64,000 bases of DNA from Maylandia zebra. Lineage: Eukaryota; Chordata; Actinopteri; Cichliformes; Cichlidae. Position 1 is the first letter of the stretch; the number at the start of each line of letters is the position of its first letter. Location: the NCBI RefSeq assembly GCF_041146795.1, contig NC_135183.1, positions 16,496,840-16,560,839 of the forward strand, given 5' to 3'. The notes beneath the pieces were generated by a model. It was given only the letters and a program-made list of their open reading frames with translations, had not been told where the DNA came from and searched no databases. A program made the translations under genes and the position numbers. Positions 14,801 to 50,336 of the stretch are shown here, piece by piece.

Positions 14801-17800
14801 TGTTCCTTGTCTTTCAGACCGAAGCCATGCTGAAGACAGCTGAGGAACTGGCTGGACCGTATGTTTGGGGTCAGTATGACGTCCTGGTTCTCCCTCCATC
14901 TTTCCCCTACGGCGGCATGGAGAACCCATGTCTGACCTTTGCCACGCCCACCGTGCTGGTACGTACAAACAGGGGGCCAATCAGGTTGTTCATGATGTGT
15001 CAGTGTCATGAGACTGTTAGTTCTGATCAGCTATTTCCTGTCTGTTTTCAGGCTGGAGACAAATCTCTGTCTGGTGTGAGTACAAGACTCTTCCCACCTC
15101 ACCATGTGATCATGCATTATAATTAAATTACCTTCCATTCCTGTCTGTGACTGTGCATGTGTCCTACAGGTGATTGCCCACGAGATCTCTCACAGTTGGA
15201 CTGGAAACCTGGTGACCAACAAGACCTGGGAGCATTTCTGGTAAACAAACAAACAGGTGGAGCTCAGCTCAAGGGTCTCAGGTGTTTGCAGAGACGTGTA
15301 GAGAACCCATGGACGCCTCAGAAGATAAAATCTTAAAACCAGTTTTGAGACATGCTCTAAGTCACAAAACCCGATGCAACAGAACAGGCCCACATTTGCT
15401 CAGGTGTCCAGGCACTGTGTAGGTTTTCAGAGTGAAGTCACAGCTTTGGGACAGACACTTTGTGGAACTTATGGGTTCTCTGAAATGGGATCAACTCATG
15501 GTGGGGTTGGTTTACCTGGAAAGATTCACTCTGAGGTTAGCTGAACGAAAATCATCCAGGGTTCGACTTCACAAAAGCAGAAATCATTAAGAAATACCAG
15601 CGTTTGAGGGTCAGGTGATGCAACGTATTGGCTGACCCGTCCCCACTGCTGACCCGATAGCTCGCTGAGACCGTCCTTTTGAAAATCTTTGATTTACTTT
15701 GGTTTTCACAAGGAAAAATTCAGACAACTGTTACAGCTGATTGACACACAAAGTGGTGGGAAGTACTGTAAAGGATTACCTAGGCAACCAGACATTGCAT
15801 TTTCCACTGTCGGCTCCAACAAGATGCTTATTATTACGTCATTATTTGACGTCAGCATGTTTGTACCTTCAGGCTGAACGAGGGTCACACGGTCTACCTG
15901 GAGAGGATGATCGGCAGGTGTTTGGAGAGCGAACAGTTCAGGCAGTTCAAAGCCATCGGAGGCTGGAAGGACCTGCAGGACTCGGTGAGAACTCAAACAT
16001 TATACACCTTCACCTGTGTCACATCCACAGTCTGACATGAGGCACGTTTTCCTTCCACTCACCTGTGCTCATCATATCTCAGGTGAACACCTTTGGAGCC
16101 AACAACCCTCTGACCAACCTGGTGCCCAGCCTGCAGGACGTCAGTCCTGACGATGCCTTCTCCTCCGTGCCGTACGAGAAGGGCTTTGCTCTGCTGTATT
16201 ACCTGGAGGAGCAGCTGGGAGGGCCAGGTAACATCTGCACACTCCTGCACACTCACCTCTTTCCTGTTCAGTTGCTGACACACCTGTTGATCTGTTTTGC
16301 TCAGAGGTGTTCATGGGCTTTGTGAAGTCGTACATCCAGCGGTTTGCCTACAGCAGCGTCACCACAGAGGAGTGGAAAAACTACCTGTTTGCCTACTTCA
16401 AGGACAAGGTGAGGAACAACTGGACACTCAGGCAGAGTTACAGTGACTGGAGGGAAGGAACATCAGCTTGGCAGGTTTTGGTCAGAGGTCAGATTGTTAC
16501 AAGAAAAGACAAATATTTACAGGGTGATCAGGCAGAAACTCCAGATGTGATAGATAGGTGGGTTCAAAGGTCAAGATGGAGCCTTGAGATGAGTTTTTGT
16601 GTCTCAGGTGGACATCCTGAACAAGGTGGACTGGAACGCCTGGATGTTCACACCTGGGATGCCTCCTGTTAAACCTCAGTAAGTACTCAGACTTCCATCT
16701 GGTCTCTGATTTCTAAAAACAATCTGATTCCTTTGTCCTGATTGGCTGTTGTTTCAGATACGATACCACGATGGCTGACGCCTGCAACGCTCTCAGTCAG
16801 AAGTGGCTCCAGGTGAGACCTGAATCTGGTGAGGACTCTTGAGTGATTTTATGTTCAGGCTCAAAGCTCCATCCTCTGTCCCCGTTCAGGCTAAAGACCA
16901 GGACCTGAACAGCTTCAAGCGGTCCGATGTGAAGACTCTGTCATCCCACCAGGTCATCGAGTTCCTGTCACTGCTACTGCAAGAGGTAACCACACTCCAC
17001 ATTAACTCCCTACAGTCCACTTCCGTTCACTCACCTGTTCCTTCCTTCAGGATCCGCTCCCTCTGACTCACGTGAAGAAGATGCAGGAGATTTACGATCT
17101 CAACGCCTATATGAATGCAGAGATCCGCTTCAGGTGAGTCTTTCAGCAGGTATAAATGGGACTTTCATTTTAAAACCTTCCCCTCCTTAAAGCCTCTTGG
17201 TGATTGGCTGTGCTCCCTCCAGGTGGCTGAGGCTGTGCGTCAGGTCCAGGTGGGAGGAAGCGGTTCCACTAGCGCTGAAGATGGCGACCGACCAGGGCAG
17301 GATGAAGTTTACACGACCACTCTTCAGGTCCTTACACTTCAACAGTAGTTTCACTAGAACAAAACTCCACATCACTGACCTTCATGTTTGTTTTTACCGT
17401 TTGTTCTATTGTTTCTTCTGTGTTTTTACTGTGCCTTTACCATTTTTACCCTTCCACTTTAAAGACTTATGAGGTATTATCGTCACCCTCCCGGGGACGT
17501 GGCATGAACACCTAAGTTTGTGAGTGTGATAACTCGAGAACAAGATGACATAAGAGTTTCAAATTGGTCCCATAGCTGTATCTACTAAAATTCTCAGACG
17601 AGATCAAGCTGACTGACCTTGGCCTTATTGCCAAGGTCAGAGGTCAAGTTTTCTAAAACTCTTGCAATGCAATAACTGAAGAAGGTTATCTAGGGTTTTC
17701 AAATTGGACCATAAGTTTCTACTAAAAATCTTGGATAAGTTTGAATCTGACTGACCTCAATCTCAAGGTCAGAGCAAGTTTTCTGAAAATCGTGTTAATC

Positions 17801-18068
17801 TGATAACTTGAGAACACGGTGATGTAGGGTTTTGAAATTGATACCCGAGGTGTGTCTGCTAGGAGGCAGCACTGATTCTCTTACTGTGTTTCTGCTGTTT
17901 TAATCATTGTGGCTGTGCTTCATCTTCAGGGAGGTGTTTAACTTTGAGAAGTTTCGTGATGAAGCTCTTCGAGTGTTTCTGGCTCATCGAGCGGGGATGC
18001 ACCCGGTCACCTCCGGACTCGTCTCGAAGGACCTGAAGGTGGACGTCAGCAACGCCGCCAGTCAGTAA
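11830..18068 (+). CDS. lta4h: Leukotriene A4 hydrolase / aminopeptidase (M1 zinc metalloenzyme)
   Basis: Nineteen coding exons: 11830-11976, 13230-13360, 13438-13558, 14001-14069, 14224-14328, 14420-14472, 14555-14627, 14818-14958, 15052-15075, 15170-15240, 15873-15984, 16083-16227, 16305-16408, 16608-16678, 16758-16812, 16890-16985, 17051-17133, 17223-17327 and 17930-18068. They total 614 aa; human has 611. The cytosolic enzyme turns leukotriene A4 into LTB4 and also cleaves tripeptides. Visible active-site parts are [12 protein letters not shown] (exopeptidase motif), HEISHSWTG with a Glu 18 residues later in LNEG (zinc ligands), Asp375 in SPDDA, Tyr383 in VPYEKG, and [10 protein letters not shown] with the substrate-carboxylate Arg and Lys. 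The residue matching human Tyr378 is Phe (codon 16158-16160). The C-terminus has six extra residues after DLKVDV. Confidence 0.97.
17520..17860 (+). repeat. Three diverged ~125-140 bp tandem units in lta4h intron 18
   Basis: Three successive copies start near 17523, 17664 and 17790. Each contains a version of 'ataactTGAgaa', then 'ggGttTTcAAATTG' and (first two copies) 'CTGACTGACCT ... AAGGTCAGAG ... CAAGTTTTCT'. The first copy also has a short inverted repeat (CCTTGGC/GCCAAGG). Divergence is substantial, so the array is old. Family not recognised. Confidence 0.6.
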
Positions 18069-18257
18069 CAGCAGAAACGAGTCCAGAACCAGTCAGAGAC
18101 CAGTACCGATCAACTTCAGCGCCAAAGCAATATTATATCACAGCTGTTATTTCTTGGCTGGTTCTCTCTGATGAAAGTTTAATTGAATCCTCTTTTTCCT
18201 TTTTATTCCTTTCAAATATTTCGTCTTCAGCAGAAAAACAAGACGATTTTATAAAGA

Positions 18258-18263
18258 AATAAA
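18258..18263 (+). terminator. lta4h poly(A) signal AATAAA
   Basis: Canonical AATAAA about 190 nt after the lta4h stop codon, followed by a T/G-rich stretch (TTGTTGTTC) suitable for cleavage stimulation. Confidence 0.6.
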
Positions 18264-19499
18264 CTGAGTAAACTTTGGATTCTTGTTGTTCATTCAGATC
18301 TCAGCTGGGGTCACACAGGTCATGTGTGATCGTGTGCTGTTTGTAGTTTCAGTGTTTACATTTTCACTTTATTCTAATTGCACAAGTAGAAAATCGCTGG
18401 GGTTTTTATTATTTTAGGCATAAAAGGTACAGAAATGTCTGAAATACTTAAAGCAACACTTAAGACCTGCTTTTAAGCATTCATAGAGGATGATTTGTGT
18501 TTCACACTGAGCTTAGCATCCCTCACACTGATATGTGTCAGTAAGTATTCACACTGATGCAAAAAGAAGACCTGCAGTAACTGGCCAGAGAACATACAGG
18601 AACAAAGAGCTAACAAATCAGTCATCTGGAATTATACTTTTAAGGTCACCTAATCTGGTGATCAGTGTATCTCAATATCATGAAAAATTACCTCAAATAT
18701 TTGAATTAAATCTCTAAAAGGAAGTGTGCTGTTTCTGACCACTCCAAGCGTCAGGACGTAGCTTGTTAACTTATTTAAATGTTCATTCAGATCCAAAAAG
18801 TCTCTGTTTACTCTCCTCTACCTGACATCCAGACTCACTTTGAGTATAAAAGCCACCTGTTCTGAACTCACAGTGATGGAAACCTTAAGATAAAGGAAAC
18901 ATAACCATCACAGTGCTGTGCTGTCTTCACTGCTTTTAATTCTTTTGGCACTGAAAAGTAATTACCTTCAGATGACGACTTTGATGTTTGTAAAGCTGCA
19001 GTGTCAGACCCGAACATGAAGAAGGTTCACGTGTTGCGATAGAAATCTCAGAGCTTACCTAACACCACTGAACAGACAGTTTGAGGAAGAAAACAAAAGA
19101 ATGACAACATTCAGAGGTCAGAGCCTGTAATTCACTTCCTCTTTCAGTTGGAGCATTAACAGGAAAAACGTTTCACCATCATGTGTTGGGAAATGTGAAG
19201 CCACAGAAATAGTTACACAAGCATGCTCGAGAGGAGGAAGGAGAGCCGGGGCACCGCTGAGAGACAAAATATTTTAAATCTTCTAAACTGAAACCTCTGA
19301 CATCAGACTGACATCTGCAGAAACAGGATGCTGTCAGAGGGTTTTCAGGCTGTTCAGAAGAATTAAACATCTGGTCTTCAGTTTCTGTTGGAAACACAGA
19401 AACTGCCAGACTGGAAGTTCAAACTACTGGAACATCTGGTGATCCAAACAGCTGTTTGTTACTAGAGTACAGCCTCAGATGCTCTACATGTACAGCTTT

Positions 19500-19671
19500 G
19501 AGGTTGAGATCTGTGGACTCATTTGTCGCTTTTAAAAAACAGCTAAAAACTCATCTTTTTAAACTTTCTTTTGGTAAATTTTTTGTTTTTATGTTTAAGC
19601 TTCTGTGAAGCACTTTGTGATTTTTATCTTGAAAGGTGCTATACAAATAAAATTTTACTTACTTACAAACT
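19500..19671 (+). mobile_element. 3' tail of an L2/CR1-type LINE fragment
   Basis: The end of this stretch reads GCACTTTGTGATTTTTATC, then GGTGCTATACAAATAAAAT and a short (TTAC)n tail. This is the typical 3' end of L2-like non-LTR retrotransposons abundant in fish genomes. No reverse transcriptase coding is present, so it is a 5'-truncated copy. Family assignment is by remembered consensus only. Confidence 0.55.
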
Positions 19672-20329
19672 GAGGCCTGCTGGAGGACAACCAGCATCAC
19701 CTGCAGGCCAGGTGATTTATTTTTTACTCTTCTGTGACTGAAGCTTCCAGATCTTTCTCTCACTGTGCATTGAATACAAAGCTGTAGAGGAGTCACAACT
19801 TATGTTCAACAATCAAATGTTATAAGGGAGGAATGGTTCATCGATCTTCTCAAAAAAGCTTAATGTGTTTGTATTTAATCATAATAATAAAATGTAATTT
19901 CTGAGCAGAAATGAGCAGAAAATGAGCCAGAATGTCAGAAATGAGAGGTTTATTTCACAGCACAGAGTTACAGTTATAACCATCATCGCCGCATGAACAC
20001 ATGTTATTGATCAGGTGGCAGGTAAGGCACACAGGTGATCTGATGGCACAATCAATAATCAATTAGATAAAAATGTCATTGAGGCTGGGTCACATGGTTC
20101 ATCAGATGTTTTAAAACATTTTTTTTATTAAATATTAAAGTTTGTGAAATGCTCAAACATCTTTAGTGAGTCTTAGCTTATTTTAAGAGTTCCTAAACTT
20201 TATAAAAGAGTTTTAAAAACAGTGATATGAGACCAGAGGGTTCGGCCTCAAAGGATTTAAATACACTGTTTTAAATGTTTTAATATCAGGTTTAATATCT
20301 AAAATATTAGGAATGGGTCCAGTTCCTGT

Positions 20330-20515
20330 AGACAACCAGTTTCTAGTAGAATTAATTTGATTTATTAGTCTGCCTGCCTATTGAGCCCACTTTTGAGTTC
20401 TTGAACTCTTGCTGTCTAGTTTTTATATTTTACTCCTGACTGCTGGGGTGGAGCCTCCACAATTTTGTTGTGCATGTACAATGACAGTAAAGGGCTATTC
20501 TATTCTACTGTATTC
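20330..20515 (+). mobile_element. Short retrotransposon-like 3' tail
   Basis: Ends in ACAATGACAGTAAAGGGC followed by a (TATTC)n-like run, a 3' end frequently repeated in teleost genomes. No coding region remains. The exact family is not known to me. Confidence 0.4.
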
Positions 20516-21286
20516 AAACATTTGACACACAGCATGTAATTAATTAACTAGCATCTGAGACTGTAAACTCCTCAGGAAAGAGTTTACTGAGCTCAGATCA
20601 GAGGAGTTTACCCCTGTTGTCAGTAGAAAGAATGGAGTTTTAAGATAGCTCAGCACTGAGAGCTGAAGTCCACCTTTGTGTTCTCTCTCGAGGAGTTAGA
20701 GATATTTAAACTCTGCACCAGGACAAGCTGCACAAACACATCTTCATTTAGATTAGCTTACTTTTACTCCAGGTAGCAAAAGTGGGTTATGGTAGCTGGT
20801 TAGCAGTAGCAGTAGCATGGTATTGGCTAGCAGCCATGTCAGTGTTCCATCACTATAGCTAATACAGGCTGTTAGCATTAGTACTAACTCCTGCAGTCAG
20901 AAAAGTGGAGGTTTTTTCCCATCTTCTCTGGCGTGAATGACATCATCACACCTGATTGGATGGTTCAGTTCAGACCATCCTGTATCTGTTTGGGTTCTGC
21001 TGGATTTAATCCATCAAGCTGCTCTGATGACTAACTTCTAAGGAAACATTAGAGGTCAGCTGATTTCAGACTAAGACATCCTGTTTCTGCTCGTGGGTAG
21101 TTTTTATGAATCAGTTTTAAAAAGTTAATAAATGTAATTGTTTCTCTCCACCTGGACTGTTTACCTGCACTAAACCAGACTCTCCTCAGGTCAACTCGAC
21201 AGTTTGCAGTTTTAAACATATCATCCCTGCCTGCGTCCAGGTGGGTTTAAAGACCTCTGACAGGTGAGACAGAAAGTCTGACCGCC

Positions 21287-44138
<22,852 letters not shown>

Positions 44139-47100
44139 GGTGACCTCTGAGGCTGCAGGGCACCATGGGAAGGATGTCACCTGCTGATGATGTCACCTGT
44201 GATCTCCAGCTCGCTCTCTGTCTGGTGAAAGGACAGGAAGTGGAATTACAGACTATGATGCCTAATTAAGGATAAAAGCTAAAAATTTGAGGCGCTGTTT
44301 GTGAGGTTTGTGTCTTCCTGTGGCTCACCCCCAATTACAAATACGGATACAGCCTGAGAAAAGTACTTACTGATTCATGGTGATACTTAAAGTGCAGGTA
44401 CCGGAAAACAAAGGAAAAACACTTGGATGCTTTAAAGGAAAGCAGAACTCTCACAATTTTTAAGTCCTGAGTACCTTTTCGTTATTTTAGAGGTACTTTG
44501 GAGTACTTCAGAGGTAGGTGGGAAAAGTTTCTCCCTCTCAGATTGTAGTTAATGCTACCATTAGTGTTTATATGGTGTTTTCCACAGATACAATTCACAA
44601 GAGTCAATGCTTCATAGAAAACAAATTTAAGATAACAGAACATTTAAAAAGTAGATAAAAAGACATCAGTAGTGGGTGCTTTTGGACTCTGTTTTATCGA
44701 GTAAGGAGTGAACGACAGCATTTCGAATTACCTGCAGATTTACTGAGTAAAGAAAACAGGAGCACATGAAAGCACCCTAAGCTCCTCTTTAGAAGCTACA
44801 AAGCTCAACTTAATGATGTCTCTCAGGTGGAAAAACAGGATTTAGTGAGGTGTGGGTATCGAAGTAGTGATAAGTATTGGGGTGACATTAGGAAAAACAA
44901 ATATTGTTTATCATTTTGAAAATAAAGTCTAAATGTTGAGAAAAGTTGTTTCAAGAAAAACTGCTACAGCTGCTTCCCCTCTTAAACATGCCTCGTGTAA
45001 ATGAGTCACTGAAACCAACTGATCAGCCGTGCTGTGATACAACATCTATCCTGTATACTGCACGAGGCTGTGACCATCGATGATCTCACATCTGTTGGAT
45101 TTTGTGTAAAGCTGACCAACTCTTCAGCGTCGTCATGCTGATCGTGTCCCAGAGCTGAAATTCAAATCATTTTCTTCCTTTAACTAAAACTGATCCTGAA
45201 GTACGACCTCACTACCTCAGAGGCTACAGCAGCCGTGGCGCTTTGTCCTGAAACAGCTGTAATCTATACATTTTTCTGCTTTTTTTTCTTCCTAAGAATA
45301 GAATTATGTCTTTAATCTCAAAACTGTCACCAATATTTTTTTTTCTTAATGTGGTCTTAATACTCCTTTATACTTCTTTGTGTGAGACGCGATTTAAACC
45401 ATTGTACCTGAAACGCTCACAGAGTCGGCTCAATCTGATGGTCAGCTGTGTCGCGTGCAGAGCTGAGGTCCAGTCGTGCATCCAACACGTTCTGAGCAAA
45501 GCGGTTTGGTGGAGTGCTTCCTGACAGTTAACAGTTAATTAAAGTTATTGTAAACGGGACATCAGCAACAGCGCTCTGGAATAAAGGAATCTGCTTCCGC
45601 TGCCGGGTGCACTCTGTAGTCGTGACAACCTGGACTTAAGGTGACAGAGCAGCTGAAGGGAAGGTGTGACGACCTGGATGGAGTCCAGACCCCCTGCTGA
45701 TAAACTCCTGCTACACCGAGGCTGCGTTCACAGACACTCAGGCGACTGCTGAAAATAACACAGCAGCTCTACAGACATGGCACTGGAAATTAAAACTAGA
45801 AAACCCTTTTCCTTCAGCTCTGTTTGAATTTCAGAATAAAACATCAATAAATAATCCATAAACTATTTCAGCACATTAATCAATAAATATCTTTTAAAAG
45901 TGTTCACTGCAAAGACATCAAACCATTCAAACAGCAAAACCTCAGATCACTGGAACTGATCAGATTATTGATCATCATCTCAGAGTGAGTAAAATGATAA
46001 TGATGTCTCTGTGCTGTAGTCACATGACCAGCCGTCAGCCTGAGTATGTGTTTGAAACAAAGAGGCTCACAGAGCATGGCTGTCAGTACCAAGCACCAAC
46101 ACGCACGTTTGTCTGCCTCTGTAAGGACCCTCAGTGACACGATGCTTTCATAACCTATACCGTCATGACCTCTGACCCCTGAGGTGAGAATAAACAACCT
46201 CACAAAGATAGAAAAACAGCAGCAGATCTGAGTGTGTTTCACTTTACTGGATTTAACACAGAGGAAAGTAATTGATTTATTTAGTCTATTGATTATCTGT
46301 GCTTCAGACGGACAGCTGAGGGTGAGACCACAGTTTGATGTAGATATTTCAAACTGACCAAAGAGACATCGAGCTGCTCGGTTTTCTTTCTCAAGATTCA
46401 GCACCGTCTTGTTCTTTATTCAGCTGAGTGTAAAACACGGTTACAGCAAACTCTGAATCTTTCTGCAGCCTTTTTATTTGCAGCTCAACTCTACAGCACT
46501 CAGAAAAACTCAATCCCACCACACACACACCTGTGACTCAAAAAATAAAAGTCTGCTTTTACTTCCTGTCTGCAGACTGAATGGAAACAGACAGAAATGT
46601 ACTCACATGTCAGAGCTGCCAGCCGCCTGCTGCTCGCCTCCAACTGCTACTGCTCCCCAGCACACACTAATCCACTTTAATCACACAGACACAAGCCTGT
46701 CAGTGTGGTCAAATGTCCTCACAGTGTCTGAAACGTATAAAGCTGGTCAAACAGGCGCACTGACACACACAGTGTGTAGCTGAGGTCAGGGGGCGTTGTT
46801 AGATTGGGGCAAGCCCCGCCCCCTGACTGTCAGCCAGAGAGCGGATCCTGATGGTAATCTGTGAGTTAACAAGCTTAACGGGAGCTGGGCAGCAGCCTCA
46901 GATCATCTTTGTTATTGATGAAGTAGAGTTCATCACTGTGACATTCATCACATCGCAAGGATCAAGCATGATTGGTCATGTGACCTCAGACTTCACAGGT
47001 GTAAATAACACCATCACTAATAATTAGCTCCACAGGTACAGAGACAGGAGCTCATGTGGGAACCTATCAGCAATCACGTGATCACTCAGACAAGGACTGC

Positions 47101-47240
47101 AGTGCAGAAACTGTCTTGACATCATCAGGTCTGTGTGAAGAATCTTAAATAACCCCGTTTGTCACCAAGCAGCTCTCTGTGTGACATCCTACGTTAAAGG
47201 CCACGTGAACGTCACATATCAAACCATCTTTTACTCTTAG
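44139..47240. other. Upstream flank of mical3; no gene recognised
   Basis: About 3.1 kb of AT-rich DNA. The mical3 5' UTR exon(s) and promoter should lie here or further right, but I cannot place them. The only promoter-like mark is a GC-box stretch (CCCCGCCCCC, about 46815-46824) next to a GC-richer patch. Open frames of up to 166 codons have no family resemblance. Confidence 0.4.
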
Positions 47241-47244
47241 ACTG

Positions 47245-48197
47245 TGTCGAGAAGGGAAATTATTTTACTGCTATTGTTAAATAATTGTCATTATTACTAT
47301 TGCATTAATAATATAATCTGCAGCATGGATATTGCATTCAGAGGTTTAAACAGTGTCTCTTTCAGAAAGACTGAGTTGCAGGCTGACAGGAAGTTGTATG
47401 CAGAAGTGAAAGCAGGAAGTTATTTTGAGCCGCAGGCTAAGACGAGGCTTTAACAATGTAACAGATAGCTTTAAGAAGGCCTTAAGCAGTTATGACTATT
47501 TTATACACAATGCATATCTGTGCTTATTAAAGAGTTGGAGCTCGGTCAATTAATTGGGGGTCGGAAGCTTTGTTCGGCGCGATGTTCGGACAATCTATTG
47601 TGCAAGTGACTTGGAGCCATAGAAGGAATTGCAATACATGCTTACAAAACACTTATATATCAGATCATTTTATATTAAGGTTTTAGTAGAGGTTCTTGGT
47701 TAAAACATTTATTTAGTAGAAGACATACACATAGTCTCAGTGAGCTTCTGGTCTGGTAAAAGGTCAGAAGTGCAACAGGTGAATTGAGAAAGAGCATTTG
47801 AGGACGAGACACAGACAGTAGGTGAAGAGGTGACACAAAGAGCATGTGAGGTCAACACATACACACACATGAGTTAGATTTATTTAGAGGAGAGAACGGA
47901 AAGTACCAAGCCCTGAAAATAGAAGATGGTTTTCTGGGTGAAAAGTCATGATGATGTTGATCTGATCTATGTATAAAATGTATCTGTGACGCATGAAGGG
48001 GCGTCAGTAAACAAACCCTGATGCTATAAAATATCTGTTCATGCTTTGATTAAGTCGAAGACTACTTCCTGTCTGCGTACAGAGTTGTCTTCCCACGCGT
48101 GTATTCATTAAAATCATCGTTTGACTTCACCCGGCCGGATTGGTGTGGTTATTCTTCGATCACCTCTTGTACCCTTCCTCAATATTGAATCTTAACA
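47245..48197 (+). mobile_element. Solo LTR (953 bp) with 4-bp target duplication
   Basis: Begins TGTCGAG and ends TTAACA (TG...CA), flanked by the 4-bp direct repeat ACTG (47241-47244 and 48198-48201). An LTR-like layout is visible near the 3' side: CTATAAAAT (about 48023, TATA-like), then ATTAAA (about 48108, poly(A)-like) and a short T/C-rich R-U5-like tail. No gag, pol or env coding is present, so it is what remains after recombination between two LTRs. A 4-bp duplication is typical of some retroviral and Gypsy integrases. Confidence 0.75.
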
Positions 48198-48201
48198 ACT
48201 G

Positions 48202-49097
48202 CTTACCTGAGATTTGAAGCCAAACCTCCACCATCATCAGCTAAAAGGCTGTGTGGCTGTTGTGGTCCTGAGAGTGTCAGGTAGATGTGACTTCATAAGC
48301 CTATGCAAAGAGGACACTGGACTTGCTCCTACTCTGGGTTTTCTATTTATTCAGGTACAAAGACAACATCACACCTCATTATCAACAGTGTGTTACGCAC
48401 ATTCAGGCCTCAGGGTTGGGGTGACTCTACTTGTTTTTCTTAGTTAACAAAAGACTAATCTACATTCCTACAACACAATGCTGTCAAAGTCTTTCTTCAA
48501 AAGTTCAAACAGGCATGTGATCATACAGTGGCAGCATTATTTTTTTTCTTATGGTAACTAAGAAATAAGAGCTTTTATTTCTAACTTAAAAAACAACAAC
48601 AATAACAATTAAAAAACATAATTTTTTCTCATATAATGTTGTTATACAAAAACCACAAGTTTCATGTTATACTATCAATCATGGGGTTGAAAAATGTTCC
48701 TAGCCTACTCACATCTATATAAACATCTGTATGCCTCTCCTAGGCTGCTCTTACATCTGTAGATCTGCTGTCAATTCATGAATATAAAGTCATTTCTCAT
48801 TGCCAGAATTGCTTTGTGGGAAAAAGCTGTGCTTTTCAGTCGACTGCTTGTTTTGTTATTGTTGTTTTCGGTTGTTTGTTGTTTTCCTTTTCTGTTGTAA
48901 AATATTTAAAGTCTTTATTATAAACTAAGTAATAAAAAAAAAGAAAAATGTTCCTAGGCTGTAAACAGCATGCAGCTAGTAAGAACCAACATGAGCAACA
49001 TGAGTGAGGATGAGAACAGTTGAAGGACCTGCCTCAATATGCATACTTTTGCGTACTTGCAGTTTTAATTATGCAAGTACTCTTCCAGTTCAAAGTA
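48202..49097. other. AT-rich DNA without recognised features
   Basis: No coding, RNA or transposon end identified. Contains several A- and T-runs. Confidence 0.4.
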
Positions 49098-49240
49098 CAG
49101 TGGTCCCTTGCTATAACGCGGTTCACCTTTCGCAGCTTTTTAAAAAAATGCAATTTAGCATGCTTTTTTTTAATAGCACAAGTGTTCTGCATCCTGATTG
49201 GATGCAGAACACTTGAATGCTGGCCTAATCTCTGCATTTC
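49098..49240 (+). mobile_element. End of a DNA transposon (CAGTGGTCCC type) with a perfect hairpin
   Basis: CAGTGGTCCCTTGCTATAAC is a terminal sequence repeated in vertebrate genomes, probably Tigger/pogo-like. The other terminus was not found. It includes a perfect 13-bp inverted repeat AAGTGTTCTGCAT (49180-49192) with its complement at 49202-49214 and a 9-nt loop. Confidence 0.5.
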
Positions 49241-49504
49241 ATTTGGAAATTTTCAGCTATCTCCAAAGGTTCTGATATAAATCAATTTGGTATTTTTAAT
49301 AGCCATTTGTTCATTCAAATGTTATACTATCCTATATAATGTTTAAAAACCTTAAATTATTTTTACGTTTCTATGTACATTAATTTTTAATAAAGCACCT
49401 GATTGTTTTGCTGTCATTTTCCCCTCCTATAAAGGCTTTTCTTTGCTTGAATTATTATTATACTAATGCAATATTTAATGTTTTATATTTTAATCAAGGG
49501 ACAA

Positions 49505-50336
49505 GTGAGAAAACCCTGGCTCTCGTTGAGTGGTGGGCGGAAAATGAGAGCCTTTTTACAGGAAGGAGAAATTCCTGCAAGACTTGATGGGAGCAAGTAC
49601 TCATTTTGACTGGTTTTGCTGCTCCCCGTGTTCTAGGGAAGGATTAGAGGAACACATCTTACGATAACTAGCTATTGAAGTGACTGTGCCACATTCTTTT
49701 CTTTCAGGGACTTTGTTAGCTCTTCAGGCCTGGCCATAGCAGCCAAGCAAGCAAAAAAGAAGTGGAACAATCTGAAGACCAAATACAAGGTAATGTACCT
49801 GTTCCTATCTGATTCCTTAGAGTGGTTTAAAAAAAATACTTGTTTACCATTCCTTAAATGCAAGGCCCTGTTTTGTTTTGTTTTGTTTTTTAAATAAAAT
49901 GTACTTTGCAATTTAGTAATACAGCCCACGTAACTGTGATAATATAGCAATTAATACATATTTTTAGGAGCTTAAAGACCCACCAACAGGCAAGGGTGTA
50001 GAGGACCACCTGGCAGTGGTACAAAATGATGGATGCTGTGCTCCAGGGGCAACACTCAATAAGTCCACCCCTGGTAGTTGCAGCAAACCTGACATCCACT
50101 ACAGGTGGTGCAGTCAGCACTCCGGTCTCATCCCCTTCTACAGAAGTGTCGAGGAAGAGCCAGAGGAAGCGGCCCGGGGACAGCCAGGCTATACTACAAT
50201 TTTTAAAAGACCAGGCGGAAAGAGAGGAAAAAAGAGAGAGAGCGGCTCTGGCTAGGGAGAAAGAGAGGGAGAGGGCAGCTACTGAAAGGGCAGAGCGATA
50301 TATGTCACTATTTGAAAAACTAAAAATGAAAAACTG
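49505..50336 (+). pseudogene. PIF/Harbinger Myb/SANT-like DNA-binding protein, frameshifted
   Basis: Pieces of a Myb/SANT-like protein occur in order: TLALVEWWAENESLFTG (about 49520), an exon 49708-49789 (AAKQAKKKWNNLKTKYK) and an exon 49968-50336 (ELKDPPTGKG ... WQWYKMMDAVLQG ... a charged coiled-coil tail ending LFEKLKMKN). In PIF/Harbinger elements this second protein helps the transposase enter the nucleus and bind the element ends. A one-base frameshift between PPTGKGVE and WQWYK breaks it. It points away from the transposase remnant, as usual for the family. Confidence 0.75.

Larger units (their letters stand above)
18270..21286. other. Intergenic region between convergent lta4h and mical3
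   Basis: About 3 kb without any multi-exon coding signal. Short open frames here show no family resemblance and no paired splice sites. It contains two retrotransposon-type tails, listed separately. Confidence 0.6.

Noticed and set aside
45904-46404. 166-codon minus-strand frame upstream of mical3
   Set aside because: No family resemblance, no fitting start context and no supporting splice sites.
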